Below, in pieces: positions 43,579-53,595 of a stretch of DNA of 64,000 nucleotides. The stretch's first letter is position 1. Every line of letters starts with the position of its first letter. The notes beneath the pieces are model-generated. The model did not search any database. It was not told the origin of the DNA and saw only the letters and a program-made list of their open reading frames with translations. Made by a program: the position numbers and the translations under genes. The stretch comes from Streptomyces sp. LUP30 (GTDB lineage Bacteria > Actinomycetota > Actinomycetes > Streptomycetales > Streptomycetaceae), in NCBI RefSeq assembly GCF_001746365.1, contig NZ_MJAJ01000029.1, positions 36,145 to 100,144 of the forward strand. Reading direction: 5' to 3'.

Positions 43579-44552
43579 GATCCCGCGCCGGTCCGCCCCG
43601 CCGCCGGTACGTCCACGGGATGGACGAGTGCCGGGACCGTTCCGTCCGGATGAACGGCCGCCTCCGCGGTGGGCCGCGCGGGTCGGCGGCCGGTCTTCCT
43701 CGCGGGCGCCAGGGAGGTCAGCGCCACCCCGCCCACCAGCAGGGCGGCGGCGCACCAGCGCGGCCCGCTCACCGACTCGCCGAGGAAGACGGCGGCCGAC
43801 GTCATGCCGAAGACGGGGACCAGGAGGGAGAAGGGGGCGACGGTGGACGCCGGGTGACGGTGCAGGAGCCAGCCCCACGCGCCGAACCCGAAGACGGTCG
43901 TCACCCAGGCGACGTAGACGAGCGTGCCCGCGCCCTGCCAGTCCAGGTCACGCAGGGCCGCCAGGTCCCGGGACGGGCCCTCGGTCAGCAGGGAGAGGCC
44001 GAACAGCGGCAGGACCGGGACCGTGCTCACCCACACCATGAAGTTCAGCGCGTCCGGCGGGGACGCCTTGCGGGTGAGCACGTTCGACGCGCCCCAGCAG
44101 GCTGCCGCCGCGATGACCAGGGCGAACGCGCCGAGCGGGCCCGAGGCGCCCTCGTCCGCGGCCGCCACGCCGATGCCGGCGAGGGCCACGGCCATGCCCA
44201 GCAGACGGATCCGGGTCGGGCGTTCGCCGAGGACCGCGAAGGCGATGGCGGCGGTGAACACCGACTGTATCTGCAGGACCAGCGAGGACAGGCCGGCCGG
44301 CATGCCCGCGTCCATGCCGACGAACAGCAGCCCGAACTTCGCGACGCCCAGCACGAGTCCCACCGCCAGGATCCACTTCCAGGCCACCTTGGGGCGGCCC
44401 ACCAGGAACACCGCGGGCAGCGCCGCCACCAGGAAGCGCAGGGCGGAGAAGAGCAGCGGCGGGAAGTGGCCGAGGCCGATCTCGATGACGGTGAAGTTGA
44501 CGCCCCAGACGGCGGCGACGAGGACGGCGAGGGCGAGGTGAGCGGGTCGCAT
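43575..44552 (-). CDS. EamA-family (DMT) transporter
   Basis: 325 residues from MRPAHLALAVLVAAVWGVNF, with ten predicted helices in two EamA repeats (GVNFTVIEIGL and ACWGASNVLTRKA are the repeat starts). Cytoplasmic membrane; exports small metabolites or amino acids by analogy. Divergent from a LysR gene across a 100-base gap with a LysR-type palindrome, the classic arrangement of an exporter and its activator. The C-terminal 35 residues are a polar tail. Confidence 0.88.
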   Translation of the reverse strand: MRPAHLALAVLVAAVWGVNFTVIEIGLGHFPPLLFSALRFLVAALPAVFLVGRPKVAWKWILAVGLVLGVAKFGLLFVGMDAGMPAGLSSLVLQIQSVFTAAIAFAVLGERPTRIRLLGMAVALAGIGVAAADEGASGPLGAFALVIAAAACWGASNVLTRKASPPDALNFMVWVSTVPVLPLFGLSLLTEGPSRDLAALRDLDWQGAGTLVYVAWVTTVFGFGAWGWLLHRHPASTVAPFSLLVPVFGMTSAAVFLGESVSGPRWCAAALLVGGVALTSLAPARKTGRRPARPTAEAAVHPDGTVPALVHPVDVPAAGRTGAGS

Positions 44553-44595
44553 GCGTCGAGGATCGCCCGCCCCGACCATGAAGCACCAGCGATGA

Positions 44596-44619
44596 TTGCT
44601 GCATGGTTGGATGAAGCAA
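44596..44619. promoter_or_regulatory. LysR-type operator between eamA-like and lysR genes
   Basis: TTGC-N2-CAT-GGTTGG-ATG-N2-GCAA is a perfect interrupted palindrome (44596-44619). It lies in the 100-base space shared by the two divergent starts, as expected for a LysR regulatory binding site. Confidence 0.6.
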
Positions 44620-44652
44620 CGCTGATCTGTCACCGAGTTCCAGGAGCCCGCC

Positions 44653-45567
44653 GTGCTCGATCTCCAGCGCCTGCGCGCCCTGCACGCCGTCTCGGTGCAC
44701 GGGACGGTCGGCGCCGCGGCCGCCGCCCTCGGCTACACCCCGTCGGCGGTCTCCCAGCAGCTCGCCAAGCTGGAGCGGGAGACCAGGACCGTGCTGCTCG
44801 AGCGGGAGGGGCGCGGTGTCCGGCTCACCGACGAGGCACTGCAACTCGTCGCCGCGGCCAAGGAGTTGCTGGCGATCGTGGAGCGCACCGAGACCGAGCT
44901 GGAGGAGCGGCGCGGGGTGCCGGCCGGGCGGCTGACCATCGCCGCGTTCGCGTCGGCGGCGCGCGGGCTGCTGCCCGGCGTCCTCGCCGACCTGGCCCGC
45001 AGGCATCCCGCCCTGGACGCCCGGCTCACCGAGGTCGACCCGCATCTGTCGGTGGACCTGGTCGCGAAGGGGGCCGTGGACCTCGCCGTCGCGCACGACT
45101 GGGACATCGCGCCGCTGCCCGCGCCGGCCGGTGTCGAGCAGGCGGTGATCGGGGACGACGCGTGCGACCTGCTGGTCCCCGAGGGGCATCCCTTCGCCGG
45201 GCGGACGGGGGTGCGGCGCGAGGAACTGGGCGGCGAGCGATGGATCTGCCAGCCGCCGGGCCGGGTCTGTCACGACTGGCTGGTGCGTACGCTGCGGGCG
45301 GCGGGGCACGAGCCCGACCTCGTCCACACGGCCGAGGAGAACCCGACCCTGGTCGCTCTGGTCGCGGCCGGGCTGGGGGTGGCCCTCATCCCGCGACTGG
45401 GGCGGGGCCCGCTGCCGCCGGGCGCGGTGGAGGTGCCGCTCGACCCGACGCCGGTGCGGCGGCTGTACGCGCTGTGGCGGACGGGGGCGGCACGGCGACC
45501 GGCGATCGCGGAGACGGTGCGGGTGCTGCGCGAACGGTGGCCGCAGGTGTCGGCCCACCGGCCGTGA
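44653..45567 (+). CDS. LysR-family transcriptional regulator
   Basis: 304 residues, GTG after CAGGAG. HTH at residues 2-60 (LDLQRLRALHAVSVHGTVGA ... YTPSAVSQQLAKLERET), then the substrate-binding domain. It is divergent from the EamA transporter gene and probably activates it in response to the transported compound, while repressing itself. Length and layout are normal for the family. Confidence 0.9.
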   Translation: MLDLQRLRALHAVSVHGTVGAAAAALGYTPSAVSQQLAKLERETRTVLLEREGRGVRLTDEALQLVAAAKELLAIVERTETELEERRGVPAGRLTIAAFASAARGLLPGVLADLARRHPALDARLTEVDPHLSVDLVAKGAVDLAVAHDWDIAPLPAPAGVEQAVIGDDACDLLVPEGHPFAGRTGVRREELGGERWICQPPGRVCHDWLVRTLRAAGHEPDLVHTAEENPTLVALVAAGLGVALIPRLGRGPLPPGAVEVPLDPTPVRRLYALWRTGAARRPAIAETVRVLRERWPQVSAHRP

Positions 45568-45853
45568 ACGCCGGGGGGCGTCACAGGGGTTCCGTTCCGT
45601 CACGTCCGCATCGGCTTGCGGGAGTCCCGGGTGAGCGGGAACCCTGCTCGAGCCCCGTGCGTCCCGTCCGCGCGCCGCCGGAGGACCGTCCACGGTGCGG
45701 TGTCGGCGCTCGCCGGCGGCGACCGCCGACCCGCCCTCTCCGCCGCACCGCGGCCGGCAGCCGAGCCGTCGTCGGCGCGCCCCCTCCAATGCGCCGATGT
45801 CGGCGCCCCCGCAGGTAGCGTGCGCCACCGGCCCCCCACCGCAAGGAGCGCAC

Positions 45854-47638
45854 ATGCCCTCCAGACGCACCGTTCTCGCCGCCACCGCCGGCGTCACCGC
45901 CGCCCTCGCCGCGGGCGGCACGGCCCGCGCGGACGACCGCTCGCCCGAAGCCCTCCTGTCCCGTATGACCCTGCGGGACAAGGTCGGCCAGGTCTTCGTC
46001 TCCCGGGTCCACGGCCACTCGGCGACCGCGCCCGACCCGGCCGACGCCGACGCCAACCTCACCGACTTCGGCGTGCGCACGGCCGCCGAGCTGCTCGCGC
46101 GCTACCGGCTCGGCGGGATCATCTACTTCACGTGGGCGAACAACACCCGTGCCCCGGGCCAGATCGCGGAGCTGTCCGACGGACTCCAGCGGGCGTCCCT
46201 CGCGCAGCCGCGCGGTCTGCCGGTGCTGATCTCCACCGACCAGGAGCACGGCGTCGTCTGCCGGGTGGGCCGACCGGCCGCCCTCTTCCCGGGCGCGATG
46301 GCGATCGGCGCGGGCGGCGACCGGGCCGACGCCCGCACCCTCGGGCTGCTCTCGGGCCGCGAGCTGCGGGCCATGGGCATCCGGCAGGACTACTCCCCCG
46401 TCGCCGACGTCAACGTCGACCCGGCCAACCCGGTGATCGGCGTCCGCTCCTTCGGCGCCGACCCGGAGGCGGTGGCCGGCCTGGTCGCGGCCGAGATCGA
46501 GGGATACCGGGCGGCCGGGGTGGCGGCGACCGGCAAACACTTCCCCGGGCACGGCGACACCGCCGTCGACAGCCACACCGGCTTCCCCGTCATCACCCAC
46601 ACCCGCGAGGAGTGGGAGGCGCTGGACGCGCCGCCCTTCCGTGCGGCGATCGCGGCCGGCGTCGACGCCCTGATGACCGCGCACATCGTCGTCCCCTCCC
46701 TCGACGCCTCCGGCGACCCCGCCACCCTGTCCCGGCCGGTCGTCACCGGACTCCTGCGCGAGCGGCTCGGCTTCGACGGGGTCGTCATCACCGACGCCCT
46801 CGACATGGCGGGCGTGCGCACCCGGTACGGCGACGACCGGGTGCCGGTGCTCGCGCTGCGGGCGGGCGTCGACCAGCTCCTCAACCCGCCGAAGCTGGAC
46901 GTGGCCTGGAACGCCGTCCTGAAGGCCGTGCAGGACGGCGAGCTCACCGAGGCGCGGCTCGATCAGTCGGTGCTGCGGATCCTGCGGCTGAAGGCGCGGC
47001 TGGGCCTGTTCGACGATCCCTACGTGCGCGTGGGCGACGTCGGGCGGACGGTGGGCGTCCCGGCGCATCTGGCGGCGGCAGACCGGCTCGCCGAGCGCAC
47101 CACGACGCTGCTCGTCAACGAGGGGCCGGTGCTCCCGCTTTCCGTCCGGACCCACCCCCGGGTCCTGGTGCTGGGCGCCGATCCGGCCTCCCCGTCCGGC
47201 ACGACGGGCCCGCCCACCGAGGTCCTCGCCGCCGAGCTCACCGCACTCGGCTTCACGGCGACGGCCCTGTCGACCGGCACGGACCCCTCGCCCGAGGCGA
47301 TCACCCGGGCGGTGGCCGCCGCGGCCGGGGCGGACGCCGTGGTGGTCACGACCTATGACGTCACGGCGGACAGCTCGCAGCGCACCCTGGTGCGGGAGCT
47401 GGCCGCGACCGGACGGCCGGTGGTGGCGGCGGCCGTCCGCAACCCCTACGACGTGGCCCGGCTCCCGTTCGTGAAGGCCTGCCTGGCGACCTACTGCTGG
47501 ACGGACGTCGAACTGCGGGCGGCCGCCCGGGTGATCGCCGGGGCGGTCTCCCCGCGCGGCAGACTGCCGGTGCCCGTGCAGCGGCCGGACGACCCCGCGC
47601 AGGTGCTGTATCCGATCGGACACGGGCTGACGTACTGA
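45854..47638 (+). CDS. secreted glycoside hydrolase family 3 (beta-N-acetylhexosaminidase-like)
   Basis: 594 residues, ATG after AAGGAG. N-terminus SRRTVLAATAGVTAALAAGG is a twin-arginine-type signal ending near ARA. The GH3 barrel follows (KVGQVFVSRVHG, GLPVLISTDQEHG), with the NagZ-type acid/base loop KHFPGHGDTAVDSH and nucleophile D in VITDALDMAG; the C-terminal alpha/beta domain begins near RVLVLGADPAS. Expected to release N-acetylglucosamine from chitin- or peptidoglycan-derived chains outside the cell. Only weak promoter matches upstream (TAGCGT). Confidence 0.88.
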   Translation: MPSRRTVLAATAGVTAALAAGGTARADDRSPEALLSRMTLRDKVGQVFVSRVHGHSATAPDPADADANLTDFGVRTAAELLARYRLGGIIYFTWANNTRAPGQIAELSDGLQRASLAQPRGLPVLISTDQEHGVVCRVGRPAALFPGAMAIGAGGDRADARTLGLLSGRELRAMGIRQDYSPVADVNVDPANPVIGVRSFGADPEAVAGLVAAEIEGYRAAGVAATGKHFPGHGDTAVDSHTGFPVITHTREEWEALDAPPFRAAIAAGVDALMTAHIVVPSLDASGDPATLSRPVVTGLLRERLGFDGVVITDALDMAGVRTRYGDDRVPVLALRAGVDQLLNPPKLDVAWNAVLKAVQDGELTEARLDQSVLRILRLKARLGLFDDPYVRVGDVGRTVGVPAHLAAADRLAERTTTLLVNEGPVLPLSVRTHPRVLVLGADPASPSGTTGPPTEVLAAELTALGFTATALSTGTDPSPEAITRAVAAAAGADAVVVTTYDVTADSSQRTLVRELAATGRPVVAAAVRNPYDVARLPFVKACLATYCWTDVELRAAARVIAGAVSPRGRLPVPVQRPDDPAQVLYPIGHGLTY

Positions 47639-47653
47639 GTCGCGCGTCCAGTG

Positions 47654-47713
47654 CGACGGGAAGGGCCGTGAACGCCCGGGCTCGGCGCCCGGCGTCCACG
47701 GCCCTGTCCGTCG
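47654..47713. terminator. two-part hairpin between GH3 and peptidase genes
   Basis: CGACGG-GAA-GGGCCGTG (47654-47670) pairs with CACGGCCC-TGT-CCGTCG (47697-47713): two perfect stems of 6 and 8 pairs around a 3x3 internal loop, capped by a GC-rich apical loop. It separates convergent genes and probably terminates both. Confidence 0.75.
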
Positions 47714-47729
47714 GGTGCGTCGCGCCGCG

Positions 47730-49142
47730 CTACGGGCGCAGCGCGGGCTCCCGCTCCACGTCACGCACGTCCAGCTTCGCGTCGAACTTCGCGAGCGGCC
47801 TGGCCTGGGACACCGTCGGCGCCGGGACGCCCGCCCAGTCCAGGATGCGGGCGGTGGCCAGCGCCTTCTGGTCCGCGACCAGACCGGCCACGTTCGCGCC
47901 GTGGTTCAGGCCGGGAGCGGTGAAGACGTAGCTGTCCTGCGCGCCCTTGCCCGGCCGGAACCGCTCGGCGCCCCACGGGTCGTTCTGGCCGTAGACGAAG
48001 AGCATGTGCCGGGCGTTGTGCCGCACCCACGAGTCGACGTCGCGCATCGCCCACGGCTGGAACTTCATCGGGATGTCGCGGGGGACGAAGTTGCGCGGCG
48101 GCTGGTAGCCGTAGCGGACGTACTTCTTCTCGATGTGCGGGAAGTGGATGGTGGGCGCGCCGAGTTGGGTGCCCGCCTGGTAGTAGTACGGGGTGTACGT
48201 CGCCAGGCCCTGGTCGGCGTAGGCGGAGAAGCCGGAGATGGTGTCGACCGAGTTCCAGATCTCGTCGTCCGTGGCCGTGGCCGCGTCCGCCGGGACCGAC
48301 CCGCAGTCGGACAGCAGGCTGTACTGCCAGAAGCCCCAGACGTAGTCCAGGACGACCGCCTCGTAGGCGCGGTCCAGGCTGCCGATGGTGGTGAAGGTGT
48401 AGCCGTTCTCCGCCGCGTACGCCGCGTACTTCTTCTCCAGCGGCGCCCGGCGCACCAGCGCCTCGCGCTGGACGGCGTTCAGCCGGTCGCGGCACTCCTT
48501 GGTGCCGACGGAGGCGAAGAAGCGGTCGTAGGCCGAGTCCTCGTCGTTGACGACGTCGTTCGGGGCCACGTAGGCCACCACGCCGTCCATGTCCCTGGGG
48601 TAGAAGCGCTCGTAGTAGGTGGCCGTCATGCCGCCCTTGGAGCCGCCGGTGGAGATCCACTTCTTGCCGTAGATCTTCTTCAGCGCCGTGAAGATGCGGT
48701 GCTGGTCGCTCGCGGCCTGCCAGATGTCCAGCTTGGACCAGTCCGCCGGGGACGGGCGGGACGGGGTGAAGAAGCGGTACTCCATGGAGACCTGGTTGCC
48801 GTCCACGATCTGGGTGGGCTCACGGCGGCCCGGCGTGGTGGAGACGTTGTAGCCGCCGGTGTAGAAGACCGTGGGGCGGCTGACGTCCTTGTGCAGCACC
48901 GTGATCCGCTGCTGGAACGTGCCCTTCCCGGGGTGTCTGTGGTCCACCGGCTGGGTGTACTCGAGGACGAAGTAGCGGTAGCCGGGGTACGGCTTCTCCT
49001 CGACCAGGCTCATGCCCGGTACGGCGAGGAGCCGGTCCTTGATGTCGACGGCCTCCGGTTCCGCGGCGGTGGCCGCTCCCGCCGTGCTCAGCGTGCCTAT
49101 GAGCACCATGAGCGCGAGCAGCCATCTGAGCGCCTTGCGCAT
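47730..49142 (-). CDS. secreted prolyl tri/tetrapeptidyl aminopeptidase (peptidase family S37)
   Basis: 470 residues with a Sec signal (MRKALRWLLALMVLIGTLST to AAEPEA). The nucleophile motif ISTGGSKGGMTATYYERFYP places Ser at 168; DPWGAERF and LNHGAN supply the later Asp and His. This pattern is that of the PS-10 enzymes of Streptomyces lividans/mobaraensis, which remove tripeptides from the N-termini of extracellular peptides, including propeptides of secreted enzymes. GGGAGG precedes the start. Confidence 0.88.
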   Translation of the reverse strand: MRKALRWLLALMVLIGTLSTAGAATAAEPEAVDIKDRLLAVPGMSLVEEKPYPGYRYFVLEYTQPVDHRHPGKGTFQQRITVLHKDVSRPTVFYTGGYNVSTTPGRREPTQIVDGNQVSMEYRFFTPSRPSPADWSKLDIWQAASDQHRIFTALKKIYGKKWISTGGSKGGMTATYYERFYPRDMDGVVAYVAPNDVVNDEDSAYDRFFASVGTKECRDRLNAVQREALVRRAPLEKKYAAYAAENGYTFTTIGSLDRAYEAVVLDYVWGFWQYSLLSDCGSVPADAATATDDEIWNSVDTISGFSAYADQGLATYTPYYYQAGTQLGAPTIHFPHIEKKYVRYGYQPPRNFVPRDIPMKFQPWAMRDVDSWVRHNARHMLFVYGQNDPWGAERFRPGKGAQDSYVFTAPGLNHGANVAGLVADQKALATARILDWAGVPAPTVSQARPLAKFDAKLDVRDVEREPALRP

Positions 49143-49238
49143 GCGCGTGCACCCTCCCTGTGAGACAGATGTGCGTCGCCGGAAGGTATCGGAGCAACAC
49201 CCGTCACACCAGGGGGGCTTGGCACTTCACGCGGAGGG

Positions 49239-49658
49239 TCAGCACTGGAACCAGACGGAACGGTACGAGCCGCCGGTCACCGCTCCCGTCACCCGCACGT
49301 AGCGGTGGCCCGCGTACACCCGCGCCGGCGGGGAACTGCGGGTGTCCCGCCGGGACTTCGACACGGCGCGAAGGCCGCGCGCCTGCAGGCTCACCGAGAT
49401 CAGCCGCCTGGCGCCCGGGTGGTTCTGGACGGTGACGGCGCAGACGTAGCCGCCGTCGCGGAAGACCTGCACGGAGCCGGTGGAGAAGGGCAGGGTGCGC
49501 ACCTTGCGGCCCGCGCAGCCGGTGGCGGAGGCGGCCTGGGCGCTGCCCGGCGCGACGACGGCGAGCAGGCCGGAGACGATGAGCAGAGCCAGCCCCACCG
49601 CCAGCCGCCTGCCTGCCGGGCCCCTCGCGTCCTTCGGCCTCGAAGCGCCTGTGCCCAC
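49239..49658 (-). CDS. small secreted hypothetical protein
   Basis: 139 residues from GTG 49658, with GGAAGG ten bases upstream; a GTG at 49676 is the alternative. Signal peptide about residues 17-43 (RLAVGLALLIVSGLLAVVAP to SAQA). The mature part of about 95 residues has three cysteines (TGCAG, YVCAV, terminal C), beta-rich pattern, and ends YRSVWFQC. Not recognised. A TTGACG / cccgta pair on the complement (49702-49707, 49681-49686) could be its promoter, with a short 15-base spacer. Confidence 0.65.
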   Translation of the reverse strand: MGTGASRPKDARGPAGRRLAVGLALLIVSGLLAVVAPGSAQAASATGCAGRKVRTLPFSTGSVQVFRDGGYVCAVTVQNHPGARRLISVSLQARGLRAVSKSRRDTRSSPPARVYAGHRYVRVTGAVTGGSYRSVWFQC

Positions 49659-49866
49659 GGTCCCCGCCCTTCCCACGTTCCCCGTACGCGATGGCGTTTC
49701 GCGTCAACCGTACGGATGTACGGACGCCAGACACATGTCCGATGGTTGCGCGAGCCACGACAGCGACCCCGGAAACGGGCATCGGGGCGACCGGCCGGGC
49801 GGCGACCGGCGACCGCCACCGCGGAACAGCTCCCGGCCGCCTGCCCCGCCCCTCCCCCTGCCGCGC

Positions 49867-52800
49867 TCAGACCGCCGCGGGCGCGTCCTCGCCCACGAAG
49901 GTGCGCCACAGGCGGGCGTAGCGCCCCTCGAGGGCCAGCAGCTCCTCGTGCGTGCCGTCCTCCACCACCTGGCCGTGATCCATCACCACGACGCGGTCCG
50001 CTCGGGCGGCGGTGGTCAGGCGGTGGGCGACCACGAGGGTGGTGCGGCGGCCTGCCAGACGGTCCGTGGCCTGGTTGACCAGGGCCTCCGTCGCGAGGTC
50101 GAGGGCGGCCGTCGCCTCGTCGAGGAGCAGCACGTCCGGGTCGACGAGCTCGGCGCGGGCCAGTGCGATCAGCTGGCGCTGGCCCGCGGAGAGGTTGCGG
50201 CCGCGTTCGGCGACGGCGTGGAGATAGCCGCCGTCGAGGGTGGCGATCATCTCGTGCGCGCCGACCGCCCGGGCCGCCGCCTCCACCTCGGCGTCGGTGG
50301 CCTCGGGCCGGCCGTAGGCGATGGCGTCGCGGACCGTGCCGGGGAAGAGGTACGCCTCCTGCGGGACGACGCCCAGCCGGTGACGGTACGAGGTGAGGTC
50401 GAGGGCGCGCAGGTCCGTGCCGTCGACCGTGACCCGGCCGGCGGTGGGGTCGTAGAAGCGGGCCACCAGCTTGACGACGGTCGACTTGCCCGCGCCGGTC
50501 TCGCCGACGAAGGCGACGGTCTGACCGGCCGGAATGCTCAACTCGATGCCGCTCAGGGCCTCTTCGGGTCCGTCGGCGGCACCGTACGCGAAGTGCACGC
50601 CCTCGAAGGCGATGTCGCCGCGCAGGGAGTGGACCTCCAGCGGCGCGTCGGCGGACGCGGTGGACGTCGGCTCCCGCAGCAGCTCCTGGATGCGGCCCAG
50701 GGAGACGGTCGCCTGCTGGTAGCCGTCGAAGACCTGGGAGAGCTGCTGGACGGGGGCGAAGAACAGGTCGATGTAGAGGAGGTAGGCGACCAGGGCGCCG
50801 GTGGTCAGCGTCGCCGCGTCGACCCGGCCCGCGCCCGCGATGAGGACCGCCGCGGCCGCGACCGAGGACAGCAGCTGCACGAACGGGAAGTAGATCGAGA
50901 TCAGCCACTGGCCCCGGATACGCGCCTGGCGGTAGCTGTCGGAGCGCTCCGCGAACCGCGCCCCGCCGTCCCGCTCGCGCCGGAACGCCTGCACGATCCT
51001 GAGCCCGGACACCGACTCCTGGAGGTCGGCGTTGACCGTCGACACGCGCTCGCGGGCGAGTTCGTAGGCCTTGACGCTCGCCTTGCGGAAGAAGTAGGTG
51101 GCGACCGCCAGCGGCGGGAGCGTGGCGAACACGACCAGCGCCAGCTGCACGTCGATCACCAGCAGCGCGATCATGATGCCGAAGAAGGTGACGACCGAGA
51201 CGAAGGCGGTGACCAGGCCGGTCTGCAGGAACGTGGACAGGGCGTCGACGTCCGTCGTCATCCGCGTCATGATCCGGCCGGTCAGCTCCCGCTCGTAGTA
51301 GTCGAGCCCGAGACGCTGGAGCTGGGCGAAGATCTTCAGGCGGAGGGTGTAGAGGACCCGTTCGCCGGTGCGGCCGGTCATCCGGATCTCGCCGGTCTGC
51401 GCGATCCACTGCACGAGCACCGCGAGCAGGGCGAGCAGGGAGGCGGTCCAGACGGCGCCCAGCGCCATCCGGGTCACGCCCTGGTCGATGCCGTGCCGGA
51501 TCATCACGGGCAGCAGCAGGCTCGTCCCGGCGTCGACGGCGACCAGCGCGAGGCTGACGAGGAGGGGCGCGCGGAAGCCGCGCAGCAGCCGGCGCAGGCC
51601 GTACGACTCCTCCGGCTGGACCGCCCGTCCCTCGTCGACGTCCGGCGTGTCGACGGCCGGGGGCAGCGCCTCGACCTGGGCGAGGAGGTCGGGGGTGGCC
51701 GGCGTCCCGGACAGGGCCGTGTCCTTCGGCTCGCGGTCGCCCGTCCACAGCCGGGGGGTCACACCGCGCTCGGCGTCGAACTCGGCGTCCAGCTCGTCGC
51801 GGACGGTCGTGTCCTCGCCCCGCGCGACCTGCTGGGCGTGGCCGGGCGAGACGCCGCCCAGCTCGTCGGGGTCGGTGAGCAGGCGGCGGTAGAGCGCGGA
51901 GCGTTCCTGCAGCTCTTCATGGGTGCCGAGGTCGGCGAGCCGGCCGCGGTCGAGGACGGCGATGCGGTCGGCGAGGTTGAGGGTGGACCGGCGGTGGGCG
52001 ATCAGCAGGGTCGTACGGCCCTGCATGACCTGCTTGAGGGCCTCGTGGATCTCGTGCTCGACGGCGGCGTCCACGGCGGAGGTCGCGTCGTCCAGGACGA
52101 GCAGGCGCGGGTCGGTGAGGATCGCGCGGGCGAGCGCGACGCGCTGGCGCTGGCCGCCGGAGAGGGTGAGGCCGTGCTCGCCGACCGTGGTGTCGTAGCC
52201 GTCGGGCAGCTCGGCGATGAACCGGTCGGCCTGGGCGGCGCGGGCCGCGGCCTCGATCTGCTCCTGGGTCGCGTCGGGACGGCCGTAGGCGATGTTGGCG
52301 CGGACCGTGTCGGAGAACAGGAAGGAGTCCTCGGGGACCAGGCCGATCGCGGCCCGCAGCGAGTCGAGGGTGAGCTCGCGCACGTCGTGCCCGCCGATGA
52401 GGACGGCGCCCCTGGTGACGTCGTAGAAGCGGGGCAGCAGGAGCGAGACCGTGGACTTCCCGGAGCCGGACGAGCCGACGACCGCCAGGGTCTCGCCGGG
52501 GCGGATCCCGAAGGTGAGGCCGTCGAGGACGGGCTGGTCGGGGTCGTAGCCGAACGCGACGTCGTCGAACTCGACGGTGGCGGGGGCGTCGGCGGGGAGT
52601 TCCTTGGAGCCGTCCTTCATCGACGGCTCGGTGTCGATCAGTTCCAGGACGCGCTCGGTTCCCGCGCGGGCCTGCTGGCCGACCGTGAGGACCATGGCGA
52701 GCATCCGGACCGGGCCGACGAGCTGGGCGAGGTAGGTGGAGAAGGCGACGAAGGTGCCGAGGGTGATGTGGCCGCGCACGGCCAGCCAGCCGCCGAGGGC

Positions 52801-53595
52801 CAGCATGGCGACCTGGCCGAGGGCGGGGACGGCCTGGAGGGCCGGGGTGTAGGCGCTGTTCAGCCGGATGGTGCGCAGCCGCCCCGCGAAGAGCCGCCGG
52901 CCCACCTCGCGCAGCTTGCCGGTCTCCTGGTCCTCCTGCCCGAAGCCCTTCACCACGCGGACGCCGCTGACGGCGCCGTCGACCACGCCCGCGACCGCCG
53001 CCGCCTGGGCCTGCGCGTACCAGGTGGCGGGGTGGAGCTTGGTGCGGCTGCGCCTCGCGATGTACGCGAGGGCGGGTGCCACGGCCAGGGCGACCAGGGT
53101 CAGCGGCAGCGACAGCCACGCCATGATCACCAGGGAGATCACGAAGAGGAGCAGGTTCCCGATCGTCATCGGGAGCATGAAGAGCAGGCCCTGGATGAGC
53201 TGCAGGTCGCTGGTGGCGCGGCCGACCACCTGGCCGGTGGACAGCTCGTCCTGCCGGCGGCCGTCGAGCCGGGTGATCGTGTCGAACATCTCGGTCCGCA
53301 GATCGTGCTGCACGTCGAGGGCGAGCCGTCCGCCGTAGTAGCGGCGCACGTAGGTGAGGGCGTAGACCAGCACTGCGGCGGCTATCAGGGCTCCGGCCCA
53401 GGGGGCCATGTCACGGGTGTGGTCGCCGATGACGTCGTCGATGATCACCTTGGTGACCAGCGGGACCAGCGCCATGACGGCCATGCCGCCGAGGGAGGAC
53501 CCGAGGGCGAGGACCACGTCCGTGGGATGGCGCCAGGCGTATCGGGCCAGTCTGCGCGCCCAGCTCCGTCGCCGCTCCCCCTGCTGCGCTGCCAC
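49867..53595 (-). CDS. fused dual ABC exporter (TMD-NBD-TMD-NBD)
   Basis: 1242 residues from a GTG seven bases after AGGAAGG. Two complete ABCB-type half exporters in one chain: six helices then NBD1 (Walker A lysine K380, signature LSGGQRQR), a linker of about 90 residues, six more helices, then NBD2 (Walker A lysine K1037, signature LSAGQRQ). In NBD1 the Walker B ends D502-D503, replacing the catalytic glutamate by aspartate; NBD2 keeps LLLLDEATAALD. So one ATP site is probably weak, as in heterodimeric exporters. Multidrug or lipid export is likely; substrate unknown. Confidence 0.92.
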   Translation of the reverse strand: MAAQQGERRRSWARRLARYAWRHPTDVVLALGSSLGGMAVMALVPLVTKVIIDDVIGDHTRDMAPWAGALIAAAVLVYALTYVRRYYGGRLALDVQHDLRTEMFDTITRLDGRRQDELSTGQVVGRATSDLQLIQGLLFMLPMTIGNLLLFVISLVIMAWLSLPLTLVALAVAPALAYIARRSRTKLHPATWYAQAQAAAVAGVVDGAVSGVRVVKGFGQEDQETGKLREVGRRLFAGRLRTIRLNSAYTPALQAVPALGQVAMLALGGWLAVRGHITLGTFVAFSTYLAQLVGPVRMLAMVLTVGQQARAGTERVLELIDTEPSMKDGSKELPADAPATVEFDDVAFGYDPDQPVLDGLTFGIRPGETLAVVGSSGSGKSTVSLLLPRFYDVTRGAVLIGGHDVRELTLDSLRAAIGLVPEDSFLFSDTVRANIAYGRPDATQEQIEAAARAAQADRFIAELPDGYDTTVGEHGLTLSGGQRQRVALARAILTDPRLLVLDDATSAVDAAVEHEIHEALKQVMQGRTTLLIAHRRSTLNLADRIAVLDRGRLADLGTHEELQERSALYRRLLTDPDELGGVSPGHAQQVARGEDTTVRDELDAEFDAERGVTPRLWTGDREPKDTALSGTPATPDLLAQVEALPPAVDTPDVDEGRAVQPEESYGLRRLLRGFRAPLLVSLALVAVDAGTSLLLPVMIRHGIDQGVTRMALGAVWTASLLALLAVLVQWIAQTGEIRMTGRTGERVLYTLRLKIFAQLQRLGLDYYERELTGRIMTRMTTDVDALSTFLQTGLVTAFVSVVTFFGIMIALLVIDVQLALVVFATLPPLAVATYFFRKASVKAYELARERVSTVNADLQESVSGLRIVQAFRRERDGGARFAERSDSYRQARIRGQWLISIYFPFVQLLSSVAAAAVLIAGAGRVDAATLTTGALVAYLLYIDLFFAPVQQLSQVFDGYQQATVSLGRIQELLREPTSTASADAPLEVHSLRGDIAFEGVHFAYGAADGPEEALSGIELSIPAGQTVAFVGETGAGKSTVVKLVARFYDPTAGRVTVDGTDLRALDLTSYRHRLGVVPQEAYLFPGTVRDAIAYGRPEATDAEVEAAARAVGAHEMIATLDGGYLHAVAERGRNLSAGQRQLIALARAELVDPDVLLLDEATAALDLATEALVNQATDRLAGRRTTLVVAHRLTTAARADRVVVMDHGQVVEDGTHEELLALEGRYARLWRTFVGEDAPAAV

